From: Sphingomonas sp. Leaf230
GTDB lineage: Bacteria; Pseudomonadota; Alphaproteobacteria; Sphingomonadales; Sphingomonadaceae
Direction of reading: 5' to 3'
Length of the DNA: 64,000 bases
Assembly (NCBI RefSeq): GCF_001421745.1
Contig: NZ_LMKW01000010.1
Coordinates: 62,001 to 126,000 of the forward strand
Shown: positions 1 through 11,884 of the stretch, in pieces
How the letters are laid out: every line of letters begins with the position of its first letter
Position numbering within the stretch: position 1 is the first letter of the stretch
Made by a program: the position numbers and the translations under genes
The notes under the pieces: generated by a model
What the model saw: the letters and a program-made list of their open reading frames with translations, nothing else
Databases searched by the model: none
What the model was told of the DNA's origin: nothing

Positions 1-932
1 AACCAGTCCTGATTGACGAACGGCACGCCGCGCGCCGCCGCCTCCTCGAGCCGCGACAAAGCGAATGCGCCCTGCCCGAGATAGTTGAGCGCGAGCGCCG
101 GGAATACCAGGAAGAACCAGCCGATCCGGATCGGCAGCTTGCCGAAATGGCCCATGTCGGCGGTCAGCGCCTCGGCCCCGGTGACGGTGAGGAACACCGC
201 GCCGAGCACGAACAGCCCGGTGACGCCGTGCGTCGCGAGGAACGAGATGCCGTAGGTCGGCAGGAACACGCGGACGATCGAGGGCTCGTCGGCGATATGC
301 CAGATGCCGAGCGCACCGATCGCCACGAACCAGAGGATGCAGACCGGGCCGAACAGCTTCGATACCTGCGCCGTGCCGCGCGACTGGATCAGGAACAGCC
401 CGATCAGGATGGCGATCGTCAGCGCGCGCACCACGCCTTCGTTGAAGATGTGCGCCGCGCTGGGGATCGTCCGCAGGCCCTCCATTGCGGACAGCACCGA
501 CAGCGCCGGCGTGATGATCGCATCGCCGTAGAACAACGACGCGCCCGCCGCGCCGAGCACGATCGCGATTCGCGACCGCATGCCGAGCGCACGCCGGGCT
601 AGCGCAGCGAGCGCGAGCACGCCGCCCTCGCCCTGGTTGTCGGCACGCATCAGGAAGATGACGTATTTGACGGTGACGACGAGGAACAGCGACCAGAGCG
701 CGAGGCTCAGCACGCCAAGGATTTCGGTCGGATCGATGCCGCCCGCGGACGTCTGGCCGAGTGCCTCGCGGAACGCGTAGAGCGGGCTGGTGCCGATATC
801 GCCGAACACCACGCCGATCGCGCCGACGGTCAGCGCGGCGAGTGCGGGGTGCGGATGCAGATGCGCCGCCGACAGATCGCCAGGCGTTTCCGGTACAGCT
901 GCAGTTTGGGGTGTTCCGGCGACGGACGTCAT
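1..932 (-). CDS. kup: Kup-family K+ uptake permease, N-terminal half (runs off left edge)
   Basis: Low-affinity potassium:proton symporter of the KUP/HAK/KT family in the inner membrane. About 310 N-terminal residues are visible; the usual length is about 620-650, so roughly half the gene lies left of the window. Near residue 40 is the family signature GDIGTSPLYAFREA. Further hydrophobic segments follow, with SLFYGDAIITPALSV and GAVFLTVTGAEALTADMGHFG typical of Kup. The start ATG at 932 is the first one before the short hydrophilic leader MTSVAGTPQ. The gene is transcribed away from pdeM, so 933-1057 is a divergent promoter region. Identification is by recalled family motifs and is very secure; no regulatory site is visible. 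Confidence 0.95.
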   Translation of the reverse strand, partial: MTSVAGTPQTAAVPETPGDLSAAHLHPHPALAALTVGAIGVVFGDIGTSPLYAFREALGQTSAGGIDPTEILGVLSLALWSLFLVVTVKYVIFLMRADNQGEGGVLALAALARRALGMRSRIAIVLGAAGASLFYGDAIITPALSVLSAMEGLRTIPSAAHIFNEGVVRALTIAILIGLFLIQSRGTAQVSKLFGPVCILWFVAIGALGIWHIADEPSIVRVFLPTYGISFLATHGVTGLFVLGAVFLTVTGAEALTADMGHFGKLPIRIGWFFLVFPALALNYLGQGAFALSRLEEAAARGVPFVNQDW

Positions 933-1057
933 GGCGCGAAGAGCGCTCCTCCTGAGGGGACGGCGCGCTTTACGCCGATTGGGGGCATGCGCAAGCCCCA
1001 CCCGGTTCGCGACGATGGCGGCTTGATTCGGTGCGGCGGGGGCGGCATGGCGGGCGG

Positions 1058-1720
1058 ATGGTTCCCTTTTCGTTCGGCGGGCATGCGCTTCTGGCGTTGG
1101 CGCAAGGCGCGCTGTTCTGGCCGGAGCGGCGTGCGCTGCTGGTCGCCGACCTGCATTTCGAGAAGGCGAGCTGGTTCGCCAAGCGCGGCCAGATGCTGCC
1201 GCCGTATGATTCGATCGCGACGCTGGCCGATCTCACCGCGCTGGTCGCTGCAACGGGTGCGCGCGAAGTCTGGTGTCTCGGCGACAGCTTTCACGACAGC
1301 GACGGCTGCGAGCGGTTGCCGCAGCGCGCGCAGGACATGCTGCGGGCGATGACCGACGGGACGCGCTGGACGTGGATCACGGGCAATCACGATCCGGCGA
1401 TCCTCGATCGGTGTGGCGGGGAGGTGGTGGACGAAGCGGTCGTCGATGGGCTGGTGCTGCGGCATGAGGCGGACCGGGTGGAGACGCGGCCGGAACTGTC
1501 GGGGCATTTCCATCCGAAGCTTCGGTTGCGCGTGCGGGGCAAATCAGTGGCGCGGCGGTGTTTCGTGGCGACGGCGACGAAGTTGATCCTGCCGGCGTTC
1601 GGGTCCCTGACTGGCGGGCTGGATGTGGACCATCCGGAGATCGTGCGTGCGGTTGGGGTTGGGGCCGAGGCTATGGTGCCGGTGGCGGACCGGATGCTGC
1701 GGTTTCCGGTTGCGGCCTGA
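1058..1720 (+). CDS. pdeM: ligase-associated DNA damage response endonuclease PdeM
   Basis: Calcineurin-like metallophosphoesterase. Proteins of this type are usually encoded beside an ATP-dependent DNA ligase and a DEXH helicase and are assigned to DNA repair; those partners are not in this window. Metal-binding blocks are all present in order: VADLHFEK (DxH), GDSFHD, TGNHDP and GHFHPK, within 220 residues, the expected size. The start is taken at ATG 1058 (MVPFSFGGH); an in-frame GTG at 1031 would add nine residues. It is divergent from kup. A GC-rich inverted-repeat element lies directly downstream. Confidence 0.87.
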   Translation: MVPFSFGGHALLALAQGALFWPERRALLVADLHFEKASWFAKRGQMLPPYDSIATLADLTALVAATGAREVWCLGDSFHDSDGCERLPQRAQDMLRAMTDGTRWTWITGNHDPAILDRCGGEVVDEAVVDGLVLRHEADRVETRPELSGHFHPKLRLRVRGKSVARRCFVATATKLILPAFGSLTGGLDVDHPEIVRAVGVGAEAMVPVADRMLRFPVAA

Positions 1721-1746
1721 CGCGTGTCGCCGGGCAAGTAGATAAA

Positions 1747-1856
1747 CCACCACCCCGGCGGAGGCCGGGGTCCAATTGCGGGCGGCTTATAACGGAGGTT
1801 CGTCCGCCGTTACTTCAACCTTTCCAATTGGGCTCCGGCCTTCGCCGGGGTGGTGG
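1747..1856. repeat. GC-rich inverted-repeat element (copy A)
   Basis: A 110-bp intergenic element whose ends form a long hairpin: CCACCACCCCGGCGGAGGCC on the left pairs with GGCCTTCGCCGGGGTGGTGG on the right, followed inward by CCAATTG motifs. The central part carries GTTACTTCAACCTTTCCAATT. Copy B (6841-6946) is the same element in the opposite orientation. It lies between the convergent ends of pdeM and msrA, as REP/BIME-like elements usually do, and may also act as a bidirectional terminator. Confidence 0.8.
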
Positions 1857-1876
1857 CCGTTCTAAGAAGGTCGCCC

Positions 1877-2548
1877 TCAGCTATAAATCGTCGGGAACGC
1901 CGCGCGGAAGGCGGCCACCTTCGGCTTGTCCCACATGACGACATACGGATGCGTCGGGTTCCGGTCGTAGAAATTCTGGTGATACGCCTCGGCCGGATAG
2001 AACGTGCCGGTCTCCAGCTTCGTCACGATCGGGCCGGAGAACGCATGCGTGGCACCGAGCTGCGCGATGTACGCGCGCGCGACCTGTGCCTGCGCCGGCG
2101 ACTGCGGGAAGATCGCGGAACGGTAGCTGGTGCCGCTGTCCGGACCCTGGCGGTTCAGCGTCGTCGGATCATGCGCGATCGAGAAATACACGCGGAGCAA
2201 CGTGCCGTAGCTCACAATGCGGGGATCGTAGGCGATCCTGATCGCTTCTGCATGCCGGGTCGTCTCGGCGGATACCTGGTCATAGGTCGCGGTCGCCTTG
2301 GTGCCGCCGGCATAGCCGGTCGTGACGGCCTTCACGCCCTTCACATGTTCGAACACCGCTTCCATCGTCCAGAAGCAGCCGCCGGCTAGTACCGCGGTCT
2401 GGATACCGGGCGCCGCGGGAAGGTCGGTCTTGACGGCGGGGATGACGACGGCGCGGGCGCCTTGCGCGGTGCCGGTGGCAATAAACGCACCGGCGATACC
2501 GACGGCGGCGAGCGTGGCGAGAAGCGGCTTTTTCATGTTCTGATACAT
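1877..2548 (-). CDS. msrA: peptide-methionine (S)-S-oxide reductase, secreted
   Basis: Reduces the S-epimer of methionine sulfoxide in proteins. The catalytic motif GGCFW lies near residue 57, followed by VTTGYAGG, HAEAIRIAYDP, HDPTTLNRQGPDSGTSYRS and YHQNFYDRNP, all MsrA hallmarks. The first ~33 residues (KKPLLATLAAVGIAGAFIA then a small-residue stretch) form a signal peptide, so the enzyme should act in the periplasm. An alternative start is ATG 2536, four codons in. A second, cytoplasmic MsrA is encoded as part of a fusion at 19576-20532. Confidence 0.93.
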   Translation of the reverse strand: MYQNMKKPLLATLAAVGIAGAFIATGTAQGARAVVIPAVKTDLPAAPGIQTAVLAGGCFWTMEAVFEHVKGVKAVTTGYAGGTKATATYDQVSAETTRHAEAIRIAYDPRIVSYGTLLRVYFSIAHDPTTLNRQGPDSGTSYRSAIFPQSPAQAQVARAYIAQLGATHAFSGPIVTKLETGTFYPAEAYHQNFYDRNPTHPYVVMWDKPKVAAFRAAFPTIYS

Positions 2549-2600
2549 GGGGTTGCGCTTGCGCTTCGCTAGGCCATCGTTGCAGTTATCAAGTGGGCAG

Positions 2601-2750
2601 TTATCGCGCGGTGGCGAAGACGCTGTGCTCGAAATGGCTGGCGAAGGTCTGGCGGGCTTCGGCGGGCTGCAGTGCGAGCAAGCCGATGGCGCCGAGGACG
2701 AAACCGCCGCTGAACTGCCAAAAGAAACTCGACTTTACGATGCTGCGCAT
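2601..2750 (-). CDS. small hypothetical protein (49 aa) with one hydrophobic segment
   Basis: A short reading frame starting MRSIVKSSFFWQFSGG and continuing FVLGAIGLLALQPAEA before a polar tail ending VFATAR. The hydrophobic stretch with a following small-residue/PAEA motif resembles a signal peptide or a single membrane anchor. It lies just upstream of msrA in the same direction with a ~50 bp gap, so it may share its transcript. No family is recognised. An in-frame stop lies upstream of the chosen ATG. The call rests on composition and frame only. Confidence 0.5.
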   Translation of the reverse strand: MRSIVKSSFFWQFSGGFVLGAIGLLALQPAEARQTFASHFEHSVFATAR

Positions 2751-2960
2751 GATGCGATCCCAATGAAACCCGGTGATGGCGCCGACCGGATAGGTCAGCG
2801 TCAGTTACGGACCGGCATGTCGTAGAGATGCCGGCCAACCACAATGTCGTTTTTAGAAACTCTCGATTAACGCGCCGTGGCCGATGCGTTCATCGTGCAG
2901 CAGGCATCGGCCGGAAGGGTTGCCGGAAGATGTCGCCGCGTGTCTCGAATGTTGCCGGCG

Positions 2961-5971
<3,011 letters not shown>

Positions 5972-6051
5972 CGTCGCGACTGTTGCACGGAGCGCGGGGC
6001 AAACCGCAAGCGGCGATTGCTCCTACCGCCGCGCTCTCCTATTTCGAGGGC

Positions 6052-6711
6052 ATGACAAATCCTCCCCTCCGCGCTGCGATTGTACCGGTCACGCCGATCC
6101 AGCAGAACTGCACCATCATCTGGTGCACCGCGACGATGAAGGCGGCGGTGATCGATCCGGGCGGCGACCTGCCGCGGATCATGGCGGCGGTCGAACAGGC
6201 GGGGGTCACGGTCGAGAAGATCCTGCTGACGCATGGGCATATCGATCACGCGGGGGGCGCCAAGCGGTTGTCGAACGATCTCGGCGTGCCGATCGAGGGG
6301 CCGCACGAGGCGGATCGCTTCTGGTTGCAGCGGCTCGATCAGGATGGGCCGAAATACGGGATTTCGGGGGTGAATTTCGAGCCGGACCGGTGGCTGGTCG
6401 AGGGCGACACGGTGTCGGTCGGGGATCTCGTGCTCGATGTGTACGAGACGCCGGGGCATACCGAAGGTCATGTGATCTTCCACCACGCGCCGTCGAAGTT
6501 CGCACAGGTGGGGGATGTGCTGTTCCAGGGGTCGGTCGGGCGATCGGACATGCCCGGGGGCAATCACGAGACGCTGGTGAAATCGATCGTCGAGAAGCTG
6601 TGGCCGCTGGGGAACGATACGAGCTTTATTCCCGGTCATGGGCCGGCGAGCACGTTCGCGCATGAGCGGGCGACGAATATGTTCGTGAGCGATCGGGCTT
6701 TGGCGGAGTAG
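6052..6711 (+). CDS. MBL-fold metallo-hydrolase (glyoxalase II-like, YcbL type)
   Basis: A soluble 219-residue metallo-beta-lactamase-fold protein. The zinc ligands are complete: THGHIDHAGG (HxHxDH), a third His in ETPGHTEGH, an Asp in QVGDVLFQGSVGR, and the last His in FIPGHGPAS. This arrangement matches YcbL/glyoxalase II-type thioester hydrolases; the true substrate cannot be read from sequence. The start is ATG 6052 because upstream in-frame sequence is non-coding in character. Two repeat elements follow downstream. Confidence 0.87.
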   Translation: MTNPPLRAAIVPVTPIQQNCTIIWCTATMKAAVIDPGGDLPRIMAAVEQAGVTVEKILLTHGHIDHAGGAKRLSNDLGVPIEGPHEADRFWLQRLDQDGPKYGISGVNFEPDRWLVEGDTVSVGDLVLDVYETPGHTEGHVIFHHAPSKFAQVGDVLFQGSVGRSDMPGGNHETLVKSIVEKLWPLGNDTSFIPGHGPASTFAHERATNMFVSDRALAE

Positions 6712-6736
6712 CGGCTGCTCGCAACGCTAGCTGTTT

Positions 6737-6808
6737 CCCCGCGGAGGCGGGGGCCCAGGCTCAACCAAGGGCGGTACGCTTGGCCCCTGGGCCCCCGCCT
6801 TTGCGGGG
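6737..6808. repeat. short GC-rich inverted-repeat element (copy C, related type)
   Basis: A 72-bp element with imperfect 20+ bp arms, CCCCGCGGAGGCGGGGGCCC on the left and GGGCCCCCGCCTTTGCGGGG on the right, and a ~25-bp loop. It has a different core from copies A and B but shares the GGCC/CCCCG style. It sits in the convergent interval between the metallo-hydrolase and the M28 peptidase. It may serve as a terminator in either direction. Confidence 0.7.
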
Positions 6809-6840
6809 GATCAAGAAGAAACGCGCACGTCGCAATTTCT

Positions 6841-6946
6841 CCACCCCGGCGAAGGCCGGGGCCCAATTGGAAAGGTTGCTGTAACGAGGCATGGCCCGTG
6901 CCAATCTACCGTCCCCAATTGGGCCCCGGCCTTCGCCGGGGTGGTA
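6841..6946. repeat. GC-rich inverted-repeat element (copy B)
   Basis: It has the same end hairpins as copy A (CCACCCCGGCGAAGGCCGGG / CCCGGCCTTCGCCGGGGTGG) and the same internal CCAATTGGAAAGGTTG and GTAACG words, but in reverse orientation relative to copy A. Two copies with matching cores in opposite orientations argue for a mobile or REP-like family rather than chance terminators. Confidence 0.8.
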
Positions 6947-6965
6947 GCTAGCGTGAGAGTTGGTC

Positions 6966-8591
6966 TTACTTTCGCTCCGCTGCCGTCTCAGCCCGCACCG
7001 ACTTGAACTCCGAACCGTCTCGCCATTCCGGCCACAGGCGGCTGTTGGCCAGCTTAGTCGCGATCGTCTTGAACAGGTCCACATCCTGCGCCGCGCCGCG
7101 CAGGTCCCAGTCGGCGCCCCACGCGTCACACGTCTGATGATAGCATTTCATATAGCCGTCGAGCCAAGCCTGCCCCGCGGTCCGGCCTCCCTTAACCAGA
7201 TTAGGTGCGCCGCTGATCGCCATCAGCAACAGCGTGGGCACGCCGCGCCGCGCGACCGAGAAATGGTCGGCGCGGTAGAACAGCCCGCGTTCGGGAAGCG
7301 CTTCGGGGGTGACGACACGGCCTTGCGCTTTCGCGGCATCGCCCAGCATGTCCTCCAGGCTGTTTTGGCCGGCTCCGACCAGCATGACGTCCTTCGCGGG
7401 GCCTGCCGTCTGGAGGATGTCGAGCGTCAGATTGGCGACCGTCTTGGCGGCCGGATAGACCGGGTTTACCGCGTAGGTCTCCGAGCCCAAAAGCCCCCGC
7501 TCCTCGCCGCTCCACAGCGCGAAGACGAGGCTGCGGTCGGTGCGGGGGGTCTTGGCGAAATTGCGCGCGAGTTCGAGGACGCCCGCCACGCCGAGACCGT
7601 CGTCGTTGGCGCCGGGGCGGATGGTGCGCCCCTGCGCATCGGGCGCGCCGATGCCGTAGGCGTCCCAGTGTGCGCCGAACATCACGACTTCGTCCGCGTG
7701 CTTGGTGCCGGGCAGCTTGGCGAGCACGTTCTGGCTCACGGCGGTGTCGTGCTTGACCGGCAGGTCGGTGGTGAACGCCTGCTTCAGCGCGACCGGGCGG
7801 AAGTCGCTTCGCCGCGCCGCTTTCCGTAACGCCGCCAGGTCGAGGCCGGATGCGGAGAACAAGCGGTTCGCTGCGCCCCCTTCGAGCCAGCCCTGGAGCA
7901 TCACCCGCGATTCGGGATCCTTCCGGACAATATCGTAATTTTCGCCGGCGGGAGCGGTGACCGTGTTCCAGCCATACCCCGCGCCGGCCGTGTCGTGGAC
8001 GATCAACGCGCCGACCGCGCCACGCCGCGCGGCCTCTTCGTATTTGTACGTCCAGCGGCCGTAATAGGTCATCCGGCGGTCGCCGAACTTGCCCTTCGCA
8101 TCGTCGCCGGCGATCGCTTCGAAATCGGGATCGTTGACGAGGAAGACCGCGACCTTACCCTTGAGGTCGAGGCCCTTGAAGTCGTCCCAGCCGCGCTCGG
8201 GCGCGCTGACGCCGTAGCCGACGAACACCATCGGTGCGTTCTCGATCGCGACGCGGTCAACGCCGCGGACGGTGCTGAGATACACGTCGCGGCCCTGTAC
8301 CAGCGCAGTGTCGCCGGCGCGGACGTTGCCCGCGCCCATCCGAGTGTGGACGAGCGGCACAGGTTGCGTCCAGCTGCCGTTCGGGCCGCCGGGTTGTGCC
8401 TTCATCGCCTTGAACTGCGCGATCAGCCAGGCGATCGCCTTGGTCTCACCGGGGGTGCCGGGCGCACGGCCTTCGAACGAGTCGGAGGCGAGCGTCTTCA
8501 CGTCGGCGGACAACCGCTCTGGCGATACCTGCGCGGCGGCCGGTGAGGCAGCCAGCAGCGTCGCGGCACCCCATAAACGAAGCGCGCTCAT
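6966..8591 (-). CDS. secreted M28-family zinc aminopeptidase
   Basis: A 541-residue metallopeptidase. The N-terminus (ALRLWGAATLLAASPAAAQ) is a signal peptide. Residues ~115-280 contain a protease-associated (PA) type insertion (LKGKVAVFLVNDPDFE, GAVGALIVHDTAG). The M28 zinc site follows: GAHWDAYG (His), GANDDGLG (bridging Asp), SGEERGLLGS (catalytic Glu pair) and RADHFSVARRGVP (late His). It should release N-terminal residues from peptides in the periplasm. Its ATG at 8591 overlaps the stop of the MAPEG gene by 4 bp, so the two are translationally coupled. Confidence 0.9.
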   Translation of the reverse strand: MSALRLWGAATLLAASPAAAQVSPERLSADVKTLASDSFEGRAPGTPGETKAIAWLIAQFKAMKAQPGGPNGSWTQPVPLVHTRMGAGNVRAGDTALVQGRDVYLSTVRGVDRVAIENAPMVFVGYGVSAPERGWDDFKGLDLKGKVAVFLVNDPDFEAIAGDDAKGKFGDRRMTYYGRWTYKYEEAARRGAVGALIVHDTAGAGYGWNTVTAPAGENYDIVRKDPESRVMLQGWLEGGAANRLFSASGLDLAALRKAARRSDFRPVALKQAFTTDLPVKHDTAVSQNVLAKLPGTKHADEVVMFGAHWDAYGIGAPDAQGRTIRPGANDDGLGVAGVLELARNFAKTPRTDRSLVFALWSGEERGLLGSETYAVNPVYPAAKTVANLTLDILQTAGPAKDVMLVGAGQNSLEDMLGDAAKAQGRVVTPEALPERGLFYRADHFSVARRGVPTLLLMAISGAPNLVKGGRTAGQAWLDGYMKCYHQTCDAWGADWDLRGAAQDVDLFKTIATKLANSRLWPEWRDGSEFKSVRAETAAERK

Positions 8592-9031
8592 GCCCGGCCA
8601 CCCGACGGCACGACCTGGAAGGTCTTGGCAGTGGGCACGCTGTTCGCCTGATACGCGATCGTCAGCGCCCAGCCGGCGAGTACCGCCATCAGCGCCCAGG
8701 TCGCCAGCGCGCCCCCGGCCCGCGGCACGCTCGACGACGTGCGGTCCATCCCGAACGCGTGCGCGACTCGTGCGATCACGAACACCGCGCCGGCGATCCA
8801 CAGCCAAAGCGTCGATCCGCCGGCGAGCTCGATCAGCCCGATCAGGATCAGGATGAACGGCGCGTATTCGGTGAAGTTGGCATGCGCGCGCATCCGTGCC
8901 TGCAGGCGCTGGTTGCCGTCGTCGCCGATCAACACGCTTTCCTTCACGCGCATCGGCACGATTCGGAAGGCGAGCCACAGGTTGACGACGGCGGCAGCCG
9001 CGGCGATCGTCAGCGTTACGGGTAATATCAC
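8588..9031 (-). CDS. MAPEG-family membrane protein
   Basis: A 147-residue protein with four predicted membrane segments (ILPVTLTIAAAAAVVNLWLAF, a central FILILIGLIELAGG, GAVFVIARVAHAFGM, and WALMAVLAGWALTIAY). The sequence RMRAHANFTEYAPF and RVAHAFGM are typical of the MAPEG (membrane-associated eicosanoid/glutathione metabolism) family. Bacterial members are often glutathione transferase-like, but the activity here is not known. It is the first gene of a two-gene unit with the M28 peptidase. Confidence 0.85.
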   Translation of the reverse strand: MILPVTLTIAAAAAVVNLWLAFRIVPMRVKESVLIGDDGNQRLQARMRAHANFTEYAPFILILIGLIELAGGSTLWLWIAGAVFVIARVAHAFGMDRTSSSVPRAGGALATWALMAVLAGWALTIAYQANSVPTAKTFQVVPSGGRA

Positions 9032-9094
9032 GGCGTTGCCCCTCGAATATCAGGTCTTTTGTCAGGCGCATGCCCTGCCACTGGACATCAGGGG

Positions 9095-9144
9095 TTGCAA
9101 CGTGGGGGGCAGAAGCTTGCAACGCGGGGTGAAATCGCTATAGC
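9095..9144 (+). promoter_or_regulatory. candidate rpmF-plsX-fabH promoter with twin direct repeats
   Basis: Two near-identical 13-mers, TTGCAACGTGGGG (9095-9107) and TTGCAACGCGGGG (9117-9129), lie 22 bp apart, about two helical turns. The second TTGCAA could be a -35 element with TATAGC (9139-9144) 16 bp downstream as -10. The repeats would then place a regulator on the -35 region. The reading is by eye; no binding protein is known to me for this motif. Confidence 0.4.
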
Positions 9145-9268
9145 GCCACGCTTCGCGAGCGTCAGGCCGCATGGGTTGCTTCAGGCGGCCGGCATTCTTG
9201 TCGGTTGCCTGTGTCCCGTGTCCGGACGTACTCGGAGCCCCGACCTTTAGATTGAACAAGGTGCCGAA

Positions 9269-9448
9269 ATGGCCGTCCCCAAAAGAAAAACCTCGCCCTC
9301 CAAGCGCGGCATGCGCCGTGGCCACGACTCGCTCACGATCGCGTCGTTCCAGGAATGCCCCAACTGTGGCGAACTGAAGCGTCCCCACAACCTGTGCGGT
9401 TCGTGCGGTCACTATAACGGTCGTGAAATCCTCTCGATCGAGGGCTGA
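9269..9448 (+). CDS. rpmF: 50S ribosomal protein L32
   Basis: A 59-residue basic ribosomal protein beginning [20 protein letters not shown]. It contains the zinc-type C-x2-C / C-x2-C arrangement (CPNCGEL and CGSCGHY). Placement immediately before plsX and fabH is the classic rpmF-plsX-fabH order that links ribosome supply with fatty-acid and phospholipid synthesis. AAGGT ahead of the ATG fits a ribosome-binding site. Confidence 0.97.
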   Translation: MAVPKRKTSPSKRGMRRGHDSLTIASFQECPNCGELKRPHNLCGSCGHYNGREILSIEG

Positions 9449-9489
9449 GGCTTCCGTCCGGAACCTCTAACTTGAACGAAGGATAAGCG

Positions 9490-10518
9490 ATGCCCGACAG
9501 CGGCTGGATCGCGGTCGATGCGATGGGTGGCGATGACGGGCTGGCAGTGATGCTCGCCGGTGTCGCCCGCGCGCGTCACCAATTCGAGGGCATGCGCTTC
9601 CTGCTGGTCGGCGACGAAGCTGCGATTCGCGAGGGGCTGAAGGCTCATCCGAACCTGTCGCAGCATTCGGAGATCGTCCACGCGCCGGAAGTCGTCGGGT
9701 CGAGCGACAAGCCGACCCAGGCGATTCGTCGCGCCAAGAAGACCTCGATGGGCATCGCGATCGACCTGGTGAAACAGGGTCGCGCCGCCGCTGCGGTGTC
9801 GTCGGGGAATACCGGCGCGCTGATGGCGATGGCGAAGCTGTCGTTGCGCATGCTGCCCGGGATCGACCGGCCGGCCCTCGCGGCGCGTCTGCCGACGCTG
9901 GGCGACACCGACATGGTGATGCTCGACCTCGGCGCGAACACCGAGTGCGATGCGCGCAACCTCGTCCAGTTCGCGATCATGGGCGCCGCCTATGCCCGCA
10001 CCGCGCTCGACATCCCGCACCCCCGCGTCGCGCTGCTGAATATCGGCAGCGAGGACATGAAGGGTACGGATGAGATCCGCGATGCGGCCGCGCAACTGCG
10101 CGCGACGCCGGCCGTCGACATGCAGTTCAATGGCTTCATCGAAGGCGACCGTCTGTCGCGTGGCGAAGTCGACGTCGTCGTGTGCGACGGATTTTCGGGC
10201 AACATCGCGCTCAAGACCGCCGAGGGCACCGCGCGATTCGTCGCCGACTTGCTCAAGCGTGCGTTTCGCAGTTCGGTGCGGTCGAAACTCGGCTTCCTGA
10301 TCTCGCGGCCGGCGACCGAATTGCTGCGCGATCACCTTGATCCCAACAATCACAATGGCGCGGTTTTTCTGGGGCTCAACGGCATCGTCGTGAAGAGCCA
10401 CGGCGGCGCCACCGAGCGCGGCGTCGCGACGGCGATCGGCAATGCCGCGAAGATGGTCCGCAATGATCTGGTCCGGCGCATCGCCGATGATCTTGGCAGC
10501 GTGGAGAAGGCGGCATGA
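9490..10518 (+). CDS. plsX: phosphate acyltransferase PlsX
   Basis: Converts acyl-ACP and phosphate to acyl-phosphate, the donor for glycerol-3-phosphate acylation by PlsY. The 342-residue protein shows the family blocks [66 protein letters not shown] and the C-terminal [12 protein letters not shown]. It is soluble but acts at the membrane surface. Its stop overlaps the fabH start by 4 bp (ATGA). Confidence 0.96.
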   Translation: MPDSGWIAVDAMGGDDGLAVMLAGVARARHQFEGMRFLLVGDEAAIREGLKAHPNLSQHSEIVHAPEVVGSSDKPTQAIRRAKKTSMGIAIDLVKQGRAAAAVSSGNTGALMAMAKLSLRMLPGIDRPALAARLPTLGDTDMVMLDLGANTECDARNLVQFAIMGAAYARTALDIPHPRVALLNIGSEDMKGTDEIRDAAAQLRATPAVDMQFNGFIEGDRLSRGEVDVVVCDGFSGNIALKTAEGTARFVADLLKRAFRSSVRSKLGFLISRPATELLRDHLDPNNHNGAVFLGLNGIVVKSHGGATERGVATAIGNAAKMVRNDLVRRIADDLGSVEKAA

Positions 10519-11483
10519 TCCGGTCTGTGGTCATCGGCACCGGCTCTGCCCTGCCCGCGCGCCGCGTCTCCAACGCCGAGCTGGCGGAACAGGTCGACAC
10601 CAGCGACGAGTGGATCGTCGAGCGCACCGGCATCCGCTTTCGCCACATCGCCGGCGAAGGCGAGACTACCGCCACGCTCGCCGCCGACGCATGCCGCGCG
10701 GCTTTGACTGCGGCCGGAATCGAAGCGGAGAGCATCGACCTGATCGTGCTCGCCACCGCGACGCCCGACCAGACCTTCCCCGCCAGCGCCACCAAGGTGC
10801 AGGCGATGCTCGGCATCGACGACTGCGTCGCGTTCGACGTCGCCGCGGTCTGCTCGGGCTTCCTGTACGCGGTGCAGGTGGTCGACAGCATGATCCGCAG
10901 CGGCGTCGCCAAGCGCGCGCTGGTGATCGGTGCCGAGACGTTCAGCCGCATCCTCGACTGGGAAGACCGGACGACCTGCGTGCTGTTCGGCGACGGTGCC
11001 GGCGCGATCGTGCTGGAGGCGCGGGAGACCGCGGACGACGGCGGTCGCGGCATCCTGACGACCAAGCTGCACGCGGACGGCCGTCACAACGAGCTCCTCT
11101 ATGTTGATGGCGGCGTCTCTACGACCGGGACCGTCGGCAAGCTTCGCATGAAGGGCCGTGAGGTGTTCCGCCACGCGGTGACCAACCTAGCCTCGGTGAT
11201 GACCGAGTCGCTGGCAATGGCTGGCTTGTCTTCGGAGCAGGTCGACTGGGTCGTGCCACATCAGGCAAACGCCCGCATCCTCGACGCAACCGCACGGAAA
11301 CTTGGCCTCGCGGCGGGCAAGGTGGTCGTCACGGTCGACCAGCATGCCAACACCTCGGCGGCCTCCGTGCCGCTCGCGCTGGACGTGGCCGTGCGCGATG
11401 GACGTGTCCGACAAGGCCAGATCGTCGTGCTCGAGGCAATGGGCGGCGGCTTCACTTGGGGCGCGGCGGTTATCCGCTTCTAA
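10515..11483 (+). CDS. fabH: beta-ketoacyl-ACP synthase III
   Basis: Starts fatty-acid elongation by condensing acetyl-CoA with malonyl-ACP. At 322 residues it carries the catalytic Cys in [10 protein letters not shown], the His in [10 protein letters not shown] and the Asn in [10 protein letters not shown]. The N-terminal [13 protein letters not shown] and the ERTGIRFRH block are also typical. It is translationally coupled to plsX; ihfA follows after a ~95-bp gap. Confidence 0.96.
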   Translation: MIRSVVIGTGSALPARRVSNAELAEQVDTSDEWIVERTGIRFRHIAGEGETTATLAADACRAALTAAGIEAESIDLIVLATATPDQTFPASATKVQAMLGIDDCVAFDVAAVCSGFLYAVQVVDSMIRSGVAKRALVIGAETFSRILDWEDRTTCVLFGDGAGAIVLEARETADDGGRGILTTKLHADGRHNELLYVDGGVSTTGTVGKLRMKGREVFRHAVTNLASVMTESLAMAGLSSEQVDWVVPHQANARILDATARKLGLAAGKVVVTVDQHANTSAASVPLALDVAVRDGRVRQGQIVVLEAMGGGFTWGAAVIRF

Positions 11484-11577
11484 TCCCGTAGAAAGAGATC
11501 GATTCGCTTGTAGAACAAAAGTTCTTCCGGTCGCGATGCTGCTTGTGTAGAGAAGCGCCGAGACTGGGAGCTTGCGA

Positions 11578-11877
11578 ATGACGATGACCGGTACATTGAC
11601 GCGCGCCGATCTGGCTGAGTCCCTCCACCGCGAGGTAGGATTGTCGCGTGCGGATTCCTCGAAAATCGTGGAACAGATCCTTTCCGAGATGTGCGGTGCG
11701 CTGTCCGAAGGCGAGAACGTCAAGATCTCGGGGTTCGGCACGTTCGTGCTCCGCGACAAGGGCGAGCGCGTCGGCCGCAACCCGAAGACGGGTATCGAGG
11801 TGCCGATCGCACCGCGCCGCGTCCTGACGTTCCGCGCGAGCCAGATGATGCGTGAGCGCATCGTCGGTGCCGACTGA
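11578..11877 (+). CDS. ihfA: integration host factor alpha subunit
   Basis: A 99-residue DNA-bending protein of the HU/IHF family. Evidence is [38 protein letters not shown] and the beta-arm [21 protein letters not shown], with the proline that intercalates DNA in the RNPKTG arm. The ATG at 11578 is preferred; an in-frame TTG at 11572 and ATG at 11584 are alternatives. The upstream gap contains AGAAC-AAAA-GTTCT, a small inverted repeat of unknown role. IHF is also a usual host partner for phage integrases, relevant to the prophage in this window. Confidence 0.93.
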   Translation: MTMTGTLTRADLAESLHREVGLSRADSSKIVEQILSEMCGALSEGENVKISGFGTFVLRDKGERVGRNPKTGIEVPIAPRRVLTFRASQMMRERIVGAD

Positions 11878-11884
11878 TCCGGTC

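Noticed and set aside
11508..11530. CTTGTAGAAC-AAAA-GTTCT before ihfA, resembling half of the prophage palindrome
   Set aside because: Only the left half matches and the right half diverges; judged a coincidence. The GAAC-N4-GTTC pattern is also not the alphaproteobacterial LexA box.
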